Positions 32,318 through 40,370 of a stretch of DNA of 42,729 nucleotides are shown piece by piece; the first letter of the stretch is position 1; every line of letters begins with the position of its first letter. Origin of the DNA: Emergencia sp. (GTDB lineage Bacteria; Bacillota; Clostridia; Peptostreptococcales; Anaerovoracaceae); assembly GCA_022767345.1 (NCBI GenBank), contig JALEOD010000040.1:1-42729 (forward strand), written 5' to 3'. The translations under genes and the position numbers were made by a program. Under the pieces are notes generated by a model. The model made no database searches. It was given only the letters and a program-made list of their open reading frames with translations, and was not told where the DNA came from.

Positions 32318-32350
32318 ATTTCCTCCTTTTCTATTATTTCTTAATTGGAT

Positions 32351-32432
32351 GCTTACCGCAACTGGCTGTCTTGCCAATCCGCAAGCCCCTATAGCTTTGC
32401 GTCACTGCCTCACAGCAGCTTTGCCTTTTAAG
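32351..32432 (-). ncRNA. c-di-GMP-I (GEMM-I) riboswitch, promoter-proximal copy
   Basis: Minus-strand RNA: AGGCAAAGC, a stem with a GTGA (GNRA) tetraloop (CTGCT-GTGA-GGCAG), the hallmark GTGACGCAAAGCTATAGGG, a second stem CTTGC / GCAAG, then CAGCCAGTTGCGG. This agrees with the class I consensus including the tetraloop that docks in its receptor. It begins a few nt after the predicted transcription start (about 32437). Confidence 0.85.
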
Positions 32433-32443
32433 TTTATAAGTTT

Positions 32444-32473
32444 ATTATACCCCCCCCCGTACTTTTTTGTCAA
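32444..32473 (-). promoter_or_regulatory. Promoter with nine-G spacer (probable phase-variable switch)
   Basis: Minus strand consensus TTGACA (32468-32473) and consensus TATAAT (32444-32449), separated by 18 bp. Nine of these are a G homopolymer (C9 on the plus strand, 32450-32458). Loss of one G would give the optimal 17-bp spacer. Confidence 0.8.
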
Positions 32474-32743
32474 GGTTTATTTTCGTTTTTCTGCAAAACG
32501 CAGATGTCAAGGTTTTATTAAAAAATATTTTAATTCAAGTAAAAATGTCTTTAGGCTAGATGAAAACCCGTTTAAAAACATAAAATTTCATATAGGAATT
32601 CAAAAAAACAATCTTATAAACTTAAAATAGAAACAAACTTTACTCAAAGATATTTTATAAATTTTATAAAACTATACGCGAAATAGAAGTCGCATTTTAC
32701 ACCACTTCGCACGTATTTTACTTATCAAGTTACCTTCAGACAG
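32474..32743. other. AT-rich intergenic DNA next to the IS30 element
   Basis: About 270 bp, very AT-rich, between the surface-protein promoter and the transposase stop. No gene or clear hairpin seen; it probably contains the left end of the insertion sequence near 32672. Confidence 0.4.
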
Positions 32744-33998
32744 CTAGGCTGTCTTCAGAACAATTCCTTGCTTTGCAAGTTCTTCAGCAAATCGCTCCGA
32801 CGCTGTCATTCCGCTGAGAATTTTTCTGGGATAATTATTGACCCATTGTTCAGCTGCTTTAACAGAATGACAATTTACACTCTCGTCGAAGTCCGATCCT
32901 TTCGGGAATCGTCGACGTACCATCTTATTGTTACATTCGTTGCTCCCACGCTCTTGTGGAGAATTCGGATGACAGAAGTAAATGTCCGTCCGCTTTCCCT
33001 TCCGGTACAAAGCCTTCTCCATGCTATCCCAGTCAGAAAACTCGCTGCCATTATCCAGCGTAATTGTCTTAAATATCCGATAAAAGGCTTTCCCCATGCG
33101 TTTCTCAATTCGATTGAGCGCTTTCCTTACTTCATCTGCAGTATGATACGCAAGCTCTTCTATGATGGTGACGCGTGTAACACGCTCGATCAAAACCAAC
33201 AGACATTTCTTATTGCTCTGCTTTCCCAGAACACAATCTCCCTCCCAGTGGCCAAAAACTTCCCGTTCTTCAATTTCCTTTGGTCGGTCTTCAATAGTTC
33301 TTTTCTCTTCTTTTTTCCTTGCGGAACATTCCTTATTCTTTTTCTTTTCGGAAGCGTCGCGCTTCATGCGATGATACCCGCCTTCTGGCAGATCAGACCG
33401 TTGCAATTTCACAAAATAGCCTTGATCAATTCCTTTATATATCGTATTAGGCGATAGCACTGGATTAGGGAAGCCCTTCTCCTTGTATTCTTTAGAGATC
33501 AATACAGCTTCCGGAGATCTCTCTTCCTTCAAGATCGTAGTTTCAATATATTCCCGCAGTTTTAAATCCTTTAAAATCTTTGGGGCGGGTCCTGTTTTAC
33601 CCAAATGCTCACAATATTTTAGTTCTGCAATTTCTGCACTGTACCGCATCTCTGTAGTCATATCTGCGTTCATGTGCTCATATTCGCCACGATGCATTTC
33701 GTTGTAGATCGTGGCCAGGCAGCACCCTACCGCATCTGCGATAACCTGTTTATGTATTCCTTTGTTCAGCATCCTTTCTATAGTCTGCCTATCGTCCCAG
33801 GTTAAATGGTCACCGCTCTTTTTCTTTTCTCTTTTGTTCCGGCTCCGCAGGGCCTGATAGTATTCTGCACTGCCTGGCTCTAAATTCCTCGTACCCATGT
33901 TTCTACATGCCTTCCTTTTCATGTTTCAATTTATTCTATATCCAATAATATCGAATCACATGTCTCTGCGATTTAATATTATTTTATATTAAGTATAG
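32672..33998 (-). mobile_element. IS30-family insertion sequence (ends tentative)
   Basis: The transposase gene is intact. Flanking it, CTATAC (32672-32677) and its complement GTATAG (33993-33998) begin imperfect inverted repeats of about 18 bp at similar distances (72 and 76 bp) from the gene. Ends and target duplication are not certain. Confidence 0.45.
32744..33922 (-). CDS. IS30 family transposase
   Basis: 392 residues. N-terminal helix-turn-helix typical of IS30 (HLTWDDRQTIERMLNKGIHKQVIADAVGCCLATIYNEMHRG), then a DDE catalytic core: HWEGDCVLG (first Asp), TLDNGSEF (second Asp), and SNECNNKMVRR (Glu). The C-terminal NYPRKILSGMTASERFAEEL is family-typical. No frameshift or stop, so it may be active. 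The upstream ATG at 33922 has no clear ribosome site; Met9 (33898) is an alternative. It lies between the surface-protein promoter and the relaxase gene without interrupting either. Confidence 0.95.
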   Translation of the reverse strand: MKRKACRNMGTRNLEPGSAEYYQALRSRNKREKKKSGDHLTWDDRQTIERMLNKGIHKQVIADAVGCCLATIYNEMHRGEYEHMNADMTTEMRYSAEIAELKYCEHLGKTGPAPKILKDLKLREYIETTILKEERSPEAVLISKEYKEKGFPNPVLSPNTIYKGIDQGYFVKLQRSDLPEGGYHRMKRDASEKKKNKECSARKKEEKRTIEDRPKEIEEREVFGHWEGDCVLGKQSNKKCLLVLIERVTRVTIIEELAYHTADEVRKALNRIEKRMGKAFYRIFKTITLDNGSEFSDWDSMEKALYRKGKRTDIYFCHPNSPQERGSNECNNKMVRRRFPKGSDFDESVNCHSVKAAEQWVNNYPRKILSGMTASERFAEELAKQGIVLKTA

Positions 33999-34045
33999 CA
34001 AAAAAAATTTTTCCATGCATTTCTAAATTTGAGTTACAGGAAATA

Positions 34046-37000
34046 CTACACTTCAAGTTGCGATTCCGTTTCAGCTGTAATTTCTCTTTGCAACTGTTCA
34101 TAGTCCATCTGGTTCAGCCAATTCTCCAATGTGTCATCTAAACTCCTGCGAAGCCACGTCAATGTCTCGCGCAGCTGCTGGTTATTCGCCCGTCCATAAG
34201 GCAAGATACGATGTCTTTGCTGTGGCTTTTCAAGTCGATATAAAGCTGCAGCCGCATACTCGTTGCCCATAGCTGCCGATTTTGCATACCACTCTCTTGC
34301 ACTGTTAAGATCTCCGCTTTGCTTTGCCAATGTCCCCAACTGGTACATCGCCAAAGTATTATCTAAATCTGCAGATGCCCGAAGATGTTCAACGGCCTTT
34401 TCATAGTTAATAGCTGTTCCCTGACCTCGAAGATACATCATGCCAACTCGATAGTTTAACATATCATCTTTAGGCTCCATTTGCAAAAATTCATGCAATG
34501 CACTCTGATAGTATTGGTATGCCTTCTCTTCATTTACTCTTGTTCCAATTCCGTTTTCATAAAGGTCTCCTGCCTTAAATGCCGCAAACGCATTGCCATG
34601 ATTAGCTGCGTTGATAAAATAGTCCAGCGCCTTTTCTTCATCTACAGTTACGCCCTCACCTGAAAGATATAGCTTCCCCAGCTGGTACATCGCCAAGGCG
34701 TTATCCAAATCCGCCGCCGCCTGAAGATGTTCAACAGCCTTTTCGTAGTCAATGGATGTTCCCTTCCCATGAAGATACATCATGCCAATTCGATAGCTTA
34801 ACATATCATCTTTAGGTTCCATCTGCAGAAATCCATGCAGTGCTTTTTGATAATAGTGATGCGCCTCTTCTTCACTTACTTTTGTTCCAATTCCGTTTTC
34901 ATAAAGAGTTCCTGCCTTAAATGCTGCAAACGCATTGTCATGATCGGCTGCGCTAATAAAACAGTCCAAGGCTTTTTCTTCATCTACAGCTACACCCTCA
35001 CCTGAAAGATACAGCTTCCCCAGCTGGTACATCGCCAAGGCGTTATCCAAATCCGCAGATGCTTGAAGATGTTCAACAGCTTTTTCATAGTCGATGGCGG
35101 TTCCCTGGCCGATAAGATACATCATGCCAATTCGATAGCTTAACATATCATCCTTAGGTTCCATCTGCAGAAATCCATGCAGTGCTTTTTGATAGTAATG
35201 ATGCGCCTCTTCTTCACTTACTTTTGTTCCAATTCCGTTTTCATAAAGGTATCCTACCTTGAATGCTGCAAACGCATTGCCATGATCAGCTGCGTTGATA
35301 AAATAGTCCAGTGCTTTTTCTTCATCTCCTACTACACCCTCACCTGAAAGATACAGTTTCCCCAGCTGGTACATCGCCAAAGCATTATCCAGATCTGCAG
35401 ATACCCGAAGATGTGCAACGGCCTTTTCATAGTCAATGGATGTTCCTTTTCCATGAAGATACATCATGCCAATTCGATAGCTTAGCATATCATCCTTAGG
35501 TTCCATCTGCAGAAATCCATGTAGTGCTTTTTGATAGTAGTGATGCGCCTCTTCTTCACTTACTTTTGTTCCAATTCCGTTTTCATAAAGGGCTCCTGCC
35601 TTAAATGCTGCAAACGCATTGCCATGATCAGCTGCGTTGATAAAATAGTCCAGTGCTTTTTCTTCATCTACAGTTACGCCCTCACCGGAAAGATATAGTT
35701 TTCCCAGCTGGTACATCGCCAAAGCATTATCCAAATTCGCCGCCGCCTGAAGATGTTCAACAGCCTTTTCGTAGTCAATGGATGTTCCCTTCCCATGAAG
35801 ATACATCATGCCAATTCGGTAATATAATGTTTCATCTTTTTCTTCTACTTTCAAATACTGCTGCAAGGCTTTTTCGTAAAATGCATAGGATACGTCCGAA
35901 TCAGTCTGTACAATTTCCCCTTTCTCATAAATCTGCCCTAACTGATACATCGCATACATGTTCTCATTCTCCGCAGCCTGCTTCAAATATTCAATTCCTT
36001 TTTCTACATTTTTCTCTGGATTCTCATCCATAAGATACAGTCTTCCAAGCTGATAAATAGCAAGCTGATGATTTAACTCTGCAGCTTCATGTAAAAACGC
36101 TTCTGCAGACCTATAATCAACCGAGGTTCCCCGGCCGTTTAGATACATAGTCCCGATTCGGTATAGCATATTATCATCTTTTCCATCCTGTTTTAAAAAT
36201 GCATGGAGTGCATCTGCATAGTAGAAATATGCTTTTTCTGCGTTTTTATCAGTCACTTCTCCCTTCTCATAAATTTGTCCTAATTTGTACTGTGCATACG
36301 GATTATTCAATTCTGCAGCATCTATGTAATAATTCAGTGCTATATCCACATTTCGCTCCACTCCATTGCCTTGCAGGTATAGTCCTCCTAACAAATACAT
36401 GGCATAACTATGATTTTCATCTGCAGCTTCCTGCAAATAGCTTGCCGCCTTTTTTGCATCTTTTTCAGTTCCCTGTCCATACAAATGCTGTTTTCCTATC
36501 CGGTAGGCACAATATCTAGGATTGCTTTCATAGCAAGCCATAAAGCCTTTCAATGCTTCTTCATAATATGATTGAGCTAGCTCTTCATCAGAATCCACAC
36601 CACGTCCAAAATGATAGATATTTCCCAGTTCACCTATAGCCAGGACATTGCCATTTTGAGATAATTGCTGCAGTGTCTCCATCGCATCAGTATAATTATG
36701 GTCAACGTAGATCAGATCTCGTGCTTCACTGTATCCATCTTTCCAGTTGAGATAATATTCCTTTAACTCTTCCGGTTCAAAAAACAACTCTGCTACATCA
36801 TCACAATCACCCAAAATTTCTTCCTGCCAATCCGGTTCTGGTGCTTTTTCCTGTTCTTCATTTTCCCGTGCGTCCTCTTGCCAGTCAGGTTCTAATGCCT
36901 CCGGCTCTGGCTCTGGCTCTGGCATCAAGATAGTTTCTTCCTTCTGCTTCACAGACTCATCATATTCTTTCAGTTGCCGTAAAATTGCATTTCCCATTCG

Positions 37001-38089
37001 GTAATATAGGTCATCCAGTTTATTCTGCACATATGTATCATCACTGTCGCCATATGCTGCCTGGTATCGGCTTTCTTGCAGTCTTAATTTGTCTTGCAGG
37101 CGTTCAAAATCGCCTTCATGGTATTTCTTTATATATAGCTCTGTCAAATCGTCAATTTCCATCCTTAGATGCGACATTGCGCTGTTTCTGTAATTGCATA
37201 CGCCCTTGTTCTCCGGCAGCTTTTCATAAAGCGCAAGAAAACGGCTGCGAAATTCTTCATCATCATACAGTACATACTCTTTCATACTTTGTACCAGCCT
37301 CTGACGGATTAAATTATTGATCTCGATATTCAATTCCTTGTCATTGACCAGCTCCCTGACGATTGTACTTTTTGCCGCTTTTAAACTGCTTTCCCGAAAC
37401 CGACCTACGTATTCTTCCTTTTCTACAATGTTTCCTTTTTCATCCAGGATAGGTATCCGCTCCATCTTTCCTGTTTCTGGATTCAATTCTTTCTTATACT
37501 GCCATTTCCCATCCACCTGTACGACTTCATACTGCTCATACCGCTTTTTCGGGCGCATCGGTACTGGCTCTACGGTACTGATATGCACATGGATATTGTC
37601 AGTATTGTAGTGAAAAGATGCTGACCAAACACCGTTCTGTAATCCTTCTTTCTCCAGCATTTTATTGATCGCGCTTCTGGCTACATTCCGCATCCTTTTC
37701 TCGTCCAAAATCTGCAGAGTGCTATCATATACGCCCATCTGTGCAAGCCAGTCATTATCAAAAGACAGCACTGTTTGCCACATCAGGCTGCCTTTGTCCT
37801 GTGCATCTGTATATACTGTTTTTAGGCTCTGTATCTCATCCTCGCTCAAAGTGTCCTTTTGTGCCGTGAAAAGACCTGATATTTTTTCTGGTTTTTCAAA
37901 ATCCATGCCCAAGGACTTATCAGGATTTCCCATGTAGTCCATATATCCGGCAAAGATGTCATACTCCTCAATGTATTTCCTACGCACCGCTTCAGGTCTA
38001 TCCATATAAGAAATAAAGCCTGCAAAGTATTTCTGATTCGGTCCGCAAAATGTCGTCACCACAACAACGCCCGGTGATTTATTACTCAA
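34046..38089 (-). CDS. MobP-type relaxase fused to long Sel1-repeat domain
   Basis: 1347 residues. The N-terminal about 330 residues are a Firmicutes MobP2-like relaxase: FISYMDRPEA near residue 25-34 (likely catalytic Tyr28) and the three-histidine metal motif HYNTDNIHVHI (His160, His167, His169). It would nick oriT and pilot the strand during transfer. A helical region and a Pro/Glu linker (about 395-435) lead into about 20 Sel1-type TPR repeats (about 460-1280), each with (A/L)xxxLGxLYxxGxG(T/V)xxDxxKA. These form blocks of 114 residues that are nearly identical in the middle. Relaxases with such a repeat tail are unusual; the repeats should act as a protein-binding surface. The start overlaps the RHH gene by ATGA. 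Confidence 0.88.
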   Translation of the reverse strand: MSNKSPGVVVVTTFCGPNQKYFAGFISYMDRPEAVRRKYIEEYDIFAGYMDYMGNPDKSLGMDFEKPEKISGLFTAQKDTLSEDEIQSLKTVYTDAQDKGSLMWQTVLSFDNDWLAQMGVYDSTLQILDEKRMRNVARSAINKMLEKEGLQNGVWSASFHYNTDNIHVHISTVEPVPMRPKKRYEQYEVVQVDGKWQYKKELNPETGKMERIPILDEKGNIVEKEEYVGRFRESSLKAAKSTIVRELVNDKELNIEINNLIRQRLVQSMKEYVLYDDEEFRSRFLALYEKLPENKGVCNYRNSAMSHLRMEIDDLTELYIKKYHEGDFERLQDKLRLQESRYQAAYGDSDDTYVQNKLDDLYYRMGNAILRQLKEYDESVKQKEETILMPEPEPEPEALEPDWQEDARENEEQEKAPEPDWQEEILGDCDDVAELFFEPEELKEYYLNWKDGYSEARDLIYVDHNYTDAMETLQQLSQNGNVLAIGELGNIYHFGRGVDSDEELAQSYYEEALKGFMACYESNPRYCAYRIGKQHLYGQGTEKDAKKAASYLQEAADENHSYAMYLLGGLYLQGNGVERNVDIALNYYIDAAELNNPYAQYKLGQIYEKGEVTDKNAEKAYFYYADALHAFLKQDGKDDNMLYRIGTMYLNGRGTSVDYRSAEAFLHEAAELNHQLAIYQLGRLYLMDENPEKNVEKGIEYLKQAAENENMYAMYQLGQIYEKGEIVQTDSDVSYAFYEKALQQYLKVEEKDETLYYRIGMMYLHGKGTSIDYEKAVEHLQAAANLDNALAMYQLGKLYLSGEGVTVDEEKALDYFINAADHGNAFAAFKAGALYENGIGTKVSEEEAHHYYQKALHGFLQMEPKDDMLSYRIGMMYLHGKGTSIDYEKAVAHLRVSADLDNALAMYQLGKLYLSGEGVVGDEEKALDYFINAADHGNAFAAFKVGYLYENGIGTKVSEEEAHHYYQKALHGFLQMEPKDDMLSYRIGMMYLIGQGTAIDYEKAVEHLQASADLDNALAMYQLGKLYLSGEGVAVDEEKALDCFISAADHDNAFAAFKAGTLYENGIGTKVSEEEAHHYYQKALHGFLQMEPKDDMLSYRIGMMYLHGKGTSIDYEKAVEHLQAAADLDNALAMYQLGKLYLSGEGVTVDEEKALDYFINAANHGNAFAAFKAGDLYENGIGTRVNEEKAYQYYQSALHEFLQMEPKDDMLNYRVGMMYLRGQGTAINYEKAVEHLRASADLDNTLAMYQLGTLAKQSGDLNSAREWYAKSAAMGNEYAAAALYRLEKPQQRHRILPYGRANNQQLRETLTWLRRSLDDTLENWLNQMDYEQLQREITAETESQLEV
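34340..36400 (-). repeat. 342-bp tandem DNA repeats within the relaxase gene
   Basis: The segment beginning CTGGTACATCGCC recurs at 34340, 34682, 35024, 35366 and 35708, exactly 342 bp apart, and in diverged form at about 36050 and 36392. The copies between about 34680 and 35820 are nearly identical, so recombination could change their number in steps of 114 codons without breaking the frame. Confidence 0.9.
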
Positions 38090-38373
38090 TACTGCTCACT
38101 CCCTTCATCTATCAATCCTTCTAGCTTTGCAAAAATACGTTCGCAGCGTGTAACAAGTCTTTGGAGATTCTCCTGTTCTGCACGCTGCAACGCAAGTAAA
38201 TCGGTTGCAAATGCCCTATATTTCTGGTCAAGGTTTTCCACTTCTGTACGCATTGCATAACCGTCCATGAGCTGGCGCACAAGTTCTGACATACTGATAT
38301 CTCTTTCCTTTGCTGCCTTTTTCAGCATGGTATGTGTACGTTCATCCACGTTTCTTACATAAATCGTTTTCAC
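38086..38373 (-). CDS. Ribbon-helix-helix relaxosome accessory protein
   Basis: 95 residues. N-terminal ribbon-helix-helix DNA-binding domain (MKTIYVRNVDERTHTMLKKAAKERDISMSELVRQLMDGY) and a C-terminal coiled-coil-like helix. It overlaps the relaxase start (ATGA, 38086-38089) and the end of the next gene (38370-38373). By position it is the oriT-binding accessory protein, similar in role to MobC-type factors. Confidence 0.8.
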   Translation of the reverse strand: MKTIYVRNVDERTHTMLKKAAKERDISMSELVRQLMDGYAMRTEVENLDQKYRAFATDLLALQRAEQENLQRLVTRCERIFAKLEGLIDEGSEQY

Positions 38374-38777
38374 TTCTTAACGCCTCCTTGCTTTTGTCTG
38401 CGGTCATCTTTAGACTGCTTCTCACGCTCTAGCTTGCGCTTCCACTGACGCCGGGATTCTTCTATTATTGGCGATGGTTCCCGATCTGCAGGATAGCATG
38501 CAGTATATCCTCTTTCAATCAGGATTGTATTCACAGCGTCAAGGGTAAGCTGCACAGCCTGCTCTGTTTGTCTTGCCGCAGCTCTAGTGCTTTCCAGGAC
38601 TTCTGCATATCTCTCATAAATAATCTGGGCAAAACGCTCTTCCATGGATTGTCTCACATTATGCTGCAGGAGGATATATTCCAAAGCCGCTGTTTCTGAT
38701 TTTAAATGCCTTTCTTCCATGACTTGATGGATGATTTCTAAGGACTTTTCTGATAAAATGTAATTTTTGCGTACCAA
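38370..38777 (-). CDS. Mobilization accessory protein (TTG start)
   Basis: 135 residues from a TTG at 38777, chosen because AAAGGAG lies 8 nt upstream; the longer frame from 38885 runs back through the oriT-like palindromes and is rejected. The N-terminal part (NYILSEKSLEIIHQVMEERHLKSETAALEYILLQ) looks like a small DNA-binding domain of ribbon-helix-helix type. The middle is helical (RFAQIIYERYAEVLESTRAAARQTEQAV) and the C-terminus is strongly basic (RRQWKRKLEREKQSKDDRRQKQ). It is first in the relaxase operon, directly next to the cruciform. Likely part of the relaxosome. Confidence 0.7.
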   Translation of the reverse strand: MVRKNYILSEKSLEIIHQVMEERHLKSETAALEYILLQHNVRQSMEERFAQIIYERYAEVLESTRAAARQTEQAVQLTLDAVNTILIERGYTACYPADREPSPIIEESRRQWKRKLEREKQSKDDRRQKQGGVKK

Positions 38778-38825
38778 GTTAAGGACTCCTTTCCGATTAT
38801 TGCATACAGATGATTTCTGTATAAT

Positions 38826-38965
38826 GAGGAAAAAGCGCAAGCGAGGAAAACCTCTGGCACTGCCAGAGTTGCACAGAATGTGCAAGCGGTTTTCCCTTAT
38901 GCTCTTCCAGTATGAGCGAAGAAACGAGAGGACGAGTTTCCACCGATGAGGAACGTCCGAAGGAC
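38826..38965. other. Candidate oriT: nested cruciform upstream of mobilization genes
   Basis: Outer arms GGAAAACC (38845-38852) / GGTTTTCC (38888-38895) enclose two perfect hairpins: TCTGGCA-C-TGCCAGA core (38853-38867, extended by one pair at each side) and TTGCACA-GAA-TGTGCAA (38869-38885). Direct repeats GAGGAAAA occur at 38826-38833 and 38844-38851, and GTCC-GAA-GGAC at 38955-38965. The position next to relaxosome genes and the cloverleaf-like fold suggest the transfer origin. The nic site is not identified. Confidence 0.6.
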
Positions 38966-38986
38966 AGACGATTCTTCAGGTCCATG

Positions 38987-39409
38987 TCAGCACCCCCTCA
39001 TCAAAAAATCCAAAAGCTGCTGCGTCAATACAATCTCCTTTTGAAATTGAGGACGTAGGATTACATTCCAGCGTCCGCCTTCCTCTACCGTTATAACCCC
39101 CACATGCTTGGCATCCTCTATCATTCTCCGATACCGATTCAGGATAATCTGCGCTTTTTCCTGAGGCATGACAATCCAGCTTTTGTGGCAAAACTCCACA
39201 TTGGCTTTTGCCTGTAAAATGACTTTTTTCACATCGTTTAATTTAAACTCAAATGCATTGATTTGATACCTTTCCTGGAATTTTTCGATGGTCATCAAAT
39301 CCACATCACCATAGCGCATGGGCGCTTCAAATTGATGATAAATCGCTCTTCCCGAATAGTTATAATTCTCCCAAAACCTATCTCGTAACTCCTGTTCTGT
39401 TAAAAACAT
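38987..39409 (-). CDS. PD-(D/E)XK-like nuclease-fold protein
   Basis: 140 residues. The pattern GDVDLM (Asp35, Asp37) followed by INAFEFKL (Glu54-x-Lys56) and then a helix (VILQAKANVEFCHKSWIVMP) fits the PD-(D/E)XK fold as in small MmcB- or HJC-like proteins. The C-terminal part (HVGVITVEEGGRWNVILRP) resembles the tail of such folds. It lies between the candidate oriT and a DNA methyltransferase. It could process transfer DNA or act with the methylase. Nuclease activity is inferred. Confidence 0.6.
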   Translation of the reverse strand: MFLTEQELRDRFWENYNYSGRAIYHQFEAPMRYGDVDLMTIEKFQERYQINAFEFKLNDVKKVILQAKANVEFCHKSWIVMPQEKAQIILNRYRRMIEDAKHVGVITVEEGGRWNVILRPQFQKEIVLTQQLLDFLMRGC

Positions 39410-39431
39410 TTTTCTTTCCTTTCCTACTAAA

Positions 39432-39454
39432 TAGCCGGAGCAATGCTCCGGCTA
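39432..39454. repeat. Intergenic palindrome
   Basis: Perfect TAGCCGGAGC (39432-39441) / GCTCCGGCTA (39445-39454), 3-nt loop, 7 bp after the methylase stop. The T tail is weak on the minus strand (TTTAG). First of a series of such palindromes between genes of this element. Confidence 0.7.
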
Positions 39455-39460
39455 AAAATT

Positions 39461-40354
39461 TCAAGATACAAGTTTCCATATGCCACGGTCTTTTTTCTGA
39501 AAATCGCTGTGTAAATATAGCGTCTGTCTGACCTTTTCCTTCCAATGCGGATTTCGTTGGGCTTTTTTATGCCCTTCTATCTTCTCATAAATTTCTGTAA
39601 GGCTTGCTGCCTTACCGATTTCCTCTAGTACCTCATGCAATACATCTCTCCATGTACTTGTCTGCATATCTCGCATATCTATACTTTGTTTCTCGGTAAC
39701 TAGATAATTTATCGTAAGCGGCATATCTTTACGGATAATGAGAAGATACTCATGTACAATCGGAATAAATTTACCTGCATAATTCATTCTGTCCGATGTA
39801 CAATTATGCTGTGCTTTAATCACGATGTTTTCGATTGTGCCTGGCTTTACAATTTCACACAACTGTGAATACAACTTTCCTTTTTTCTTGATGTCGCCCA
39901 TCAGCACAGCAATTCGCCCACCACGTTCCAATGCAGCATACTGTTTCATCATGCAATAGTTTTGCATTTTTACGAAATCTTCCCATGCTTGTACCTTTGA
40001 CAAATCATTTTCTCTGGGGTCAAATCCATATTTTTGGATGATTTCTTTCGCCGAATATTGTCCATCTGCATACTTTACAATATTCCAGTACGGTGGATGC
40101 CAGAATGTAAACTCTGACCGCTGTGGAATATCCATATTCATTAGGTCAAACCCGTGATTTAGGTCATAACAATGGGATATAATACCCATTGTTCCTGCAA
40201 CATCTTGCGTAGTATAGCTGCCAGCCATGTAATCGCATATCTCACTCACCTTAAATTGTTTTATCAAATCTTCAATCAATCTTGGGCTGCAATTTCCTCT
40301 ATAGTGATTGTTTCCTCCCACGCCACGTTCTGGATAACTTACGATGCTTTTCAT
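39461..40354 (-). CDS. DNA methyltransferase with C-terminal winged helix
   Basis: 297 residues. AdoMet motif I is a variant, ICDYMAGSYTTQDVAG (40-54; usually DPxxGSGTT). Catalytic motif IV is WHPPYW (85-90), close to the SPPYW/DPPYW of N4-cytosine or N6-adenine methylases. GGRIAVLMGDI is a later strand. The C-terminal 60 residues (DVLHEVLEEIGKAASLTEIYEKI...GIWKL) look like a HARE/Mrr-type winged helix. AAAGGAGG precedes the start. No cognate restriction subunit is visible apart from the small PD-(D/E)XK-like protein next to it. Probably protects the element from host restriction, or acts in element regulation. Confidence 0.75.
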   Translation of the reverse strand: MKSIVSYPERGVGGNNHYRGNCSPRLIEDLIKQFKVSEICDYMAGSYTTQDVAGTMGIISHCYDLNHGFDLMNMDIPQRSEFTFWHPPYWNIVKYADGQYSAKEIIQKYGFDPRENDLSKVQAWEDFVKMQNYCMMKQYAALERGGRIAVLMGDIKKKGKLYSQLCEIVKPGTIENIVIKAQHNCTSDRMNYAGKFIPIVHEYLLIIRKDMPLTINYLVTEKQSIDMRDMQTSTWRDVLHEVLEEIGKAASLTEIYEKIEGHKKAQRNPHWKEKVRQTLYLHSDFQKKDRGIWKLVS

Positions 40355-40370
40355 TCTAACCTCCTTTATG

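Noticed and set aside
32672-33998. Exact insertion-sequence ends and target duplication
   Set aside because: Only imperfect CTATAC-type terminal repeats are visible and no convincing direct repeat; kept as tentative in the element entry.
34340-36400. Regular repeats considered as a CRISPR array
   Set aside because: The 342-bp period is inside a coding frame and codes for Sel1 repeats; there are no short repeats with unique spacers and no cas genes.
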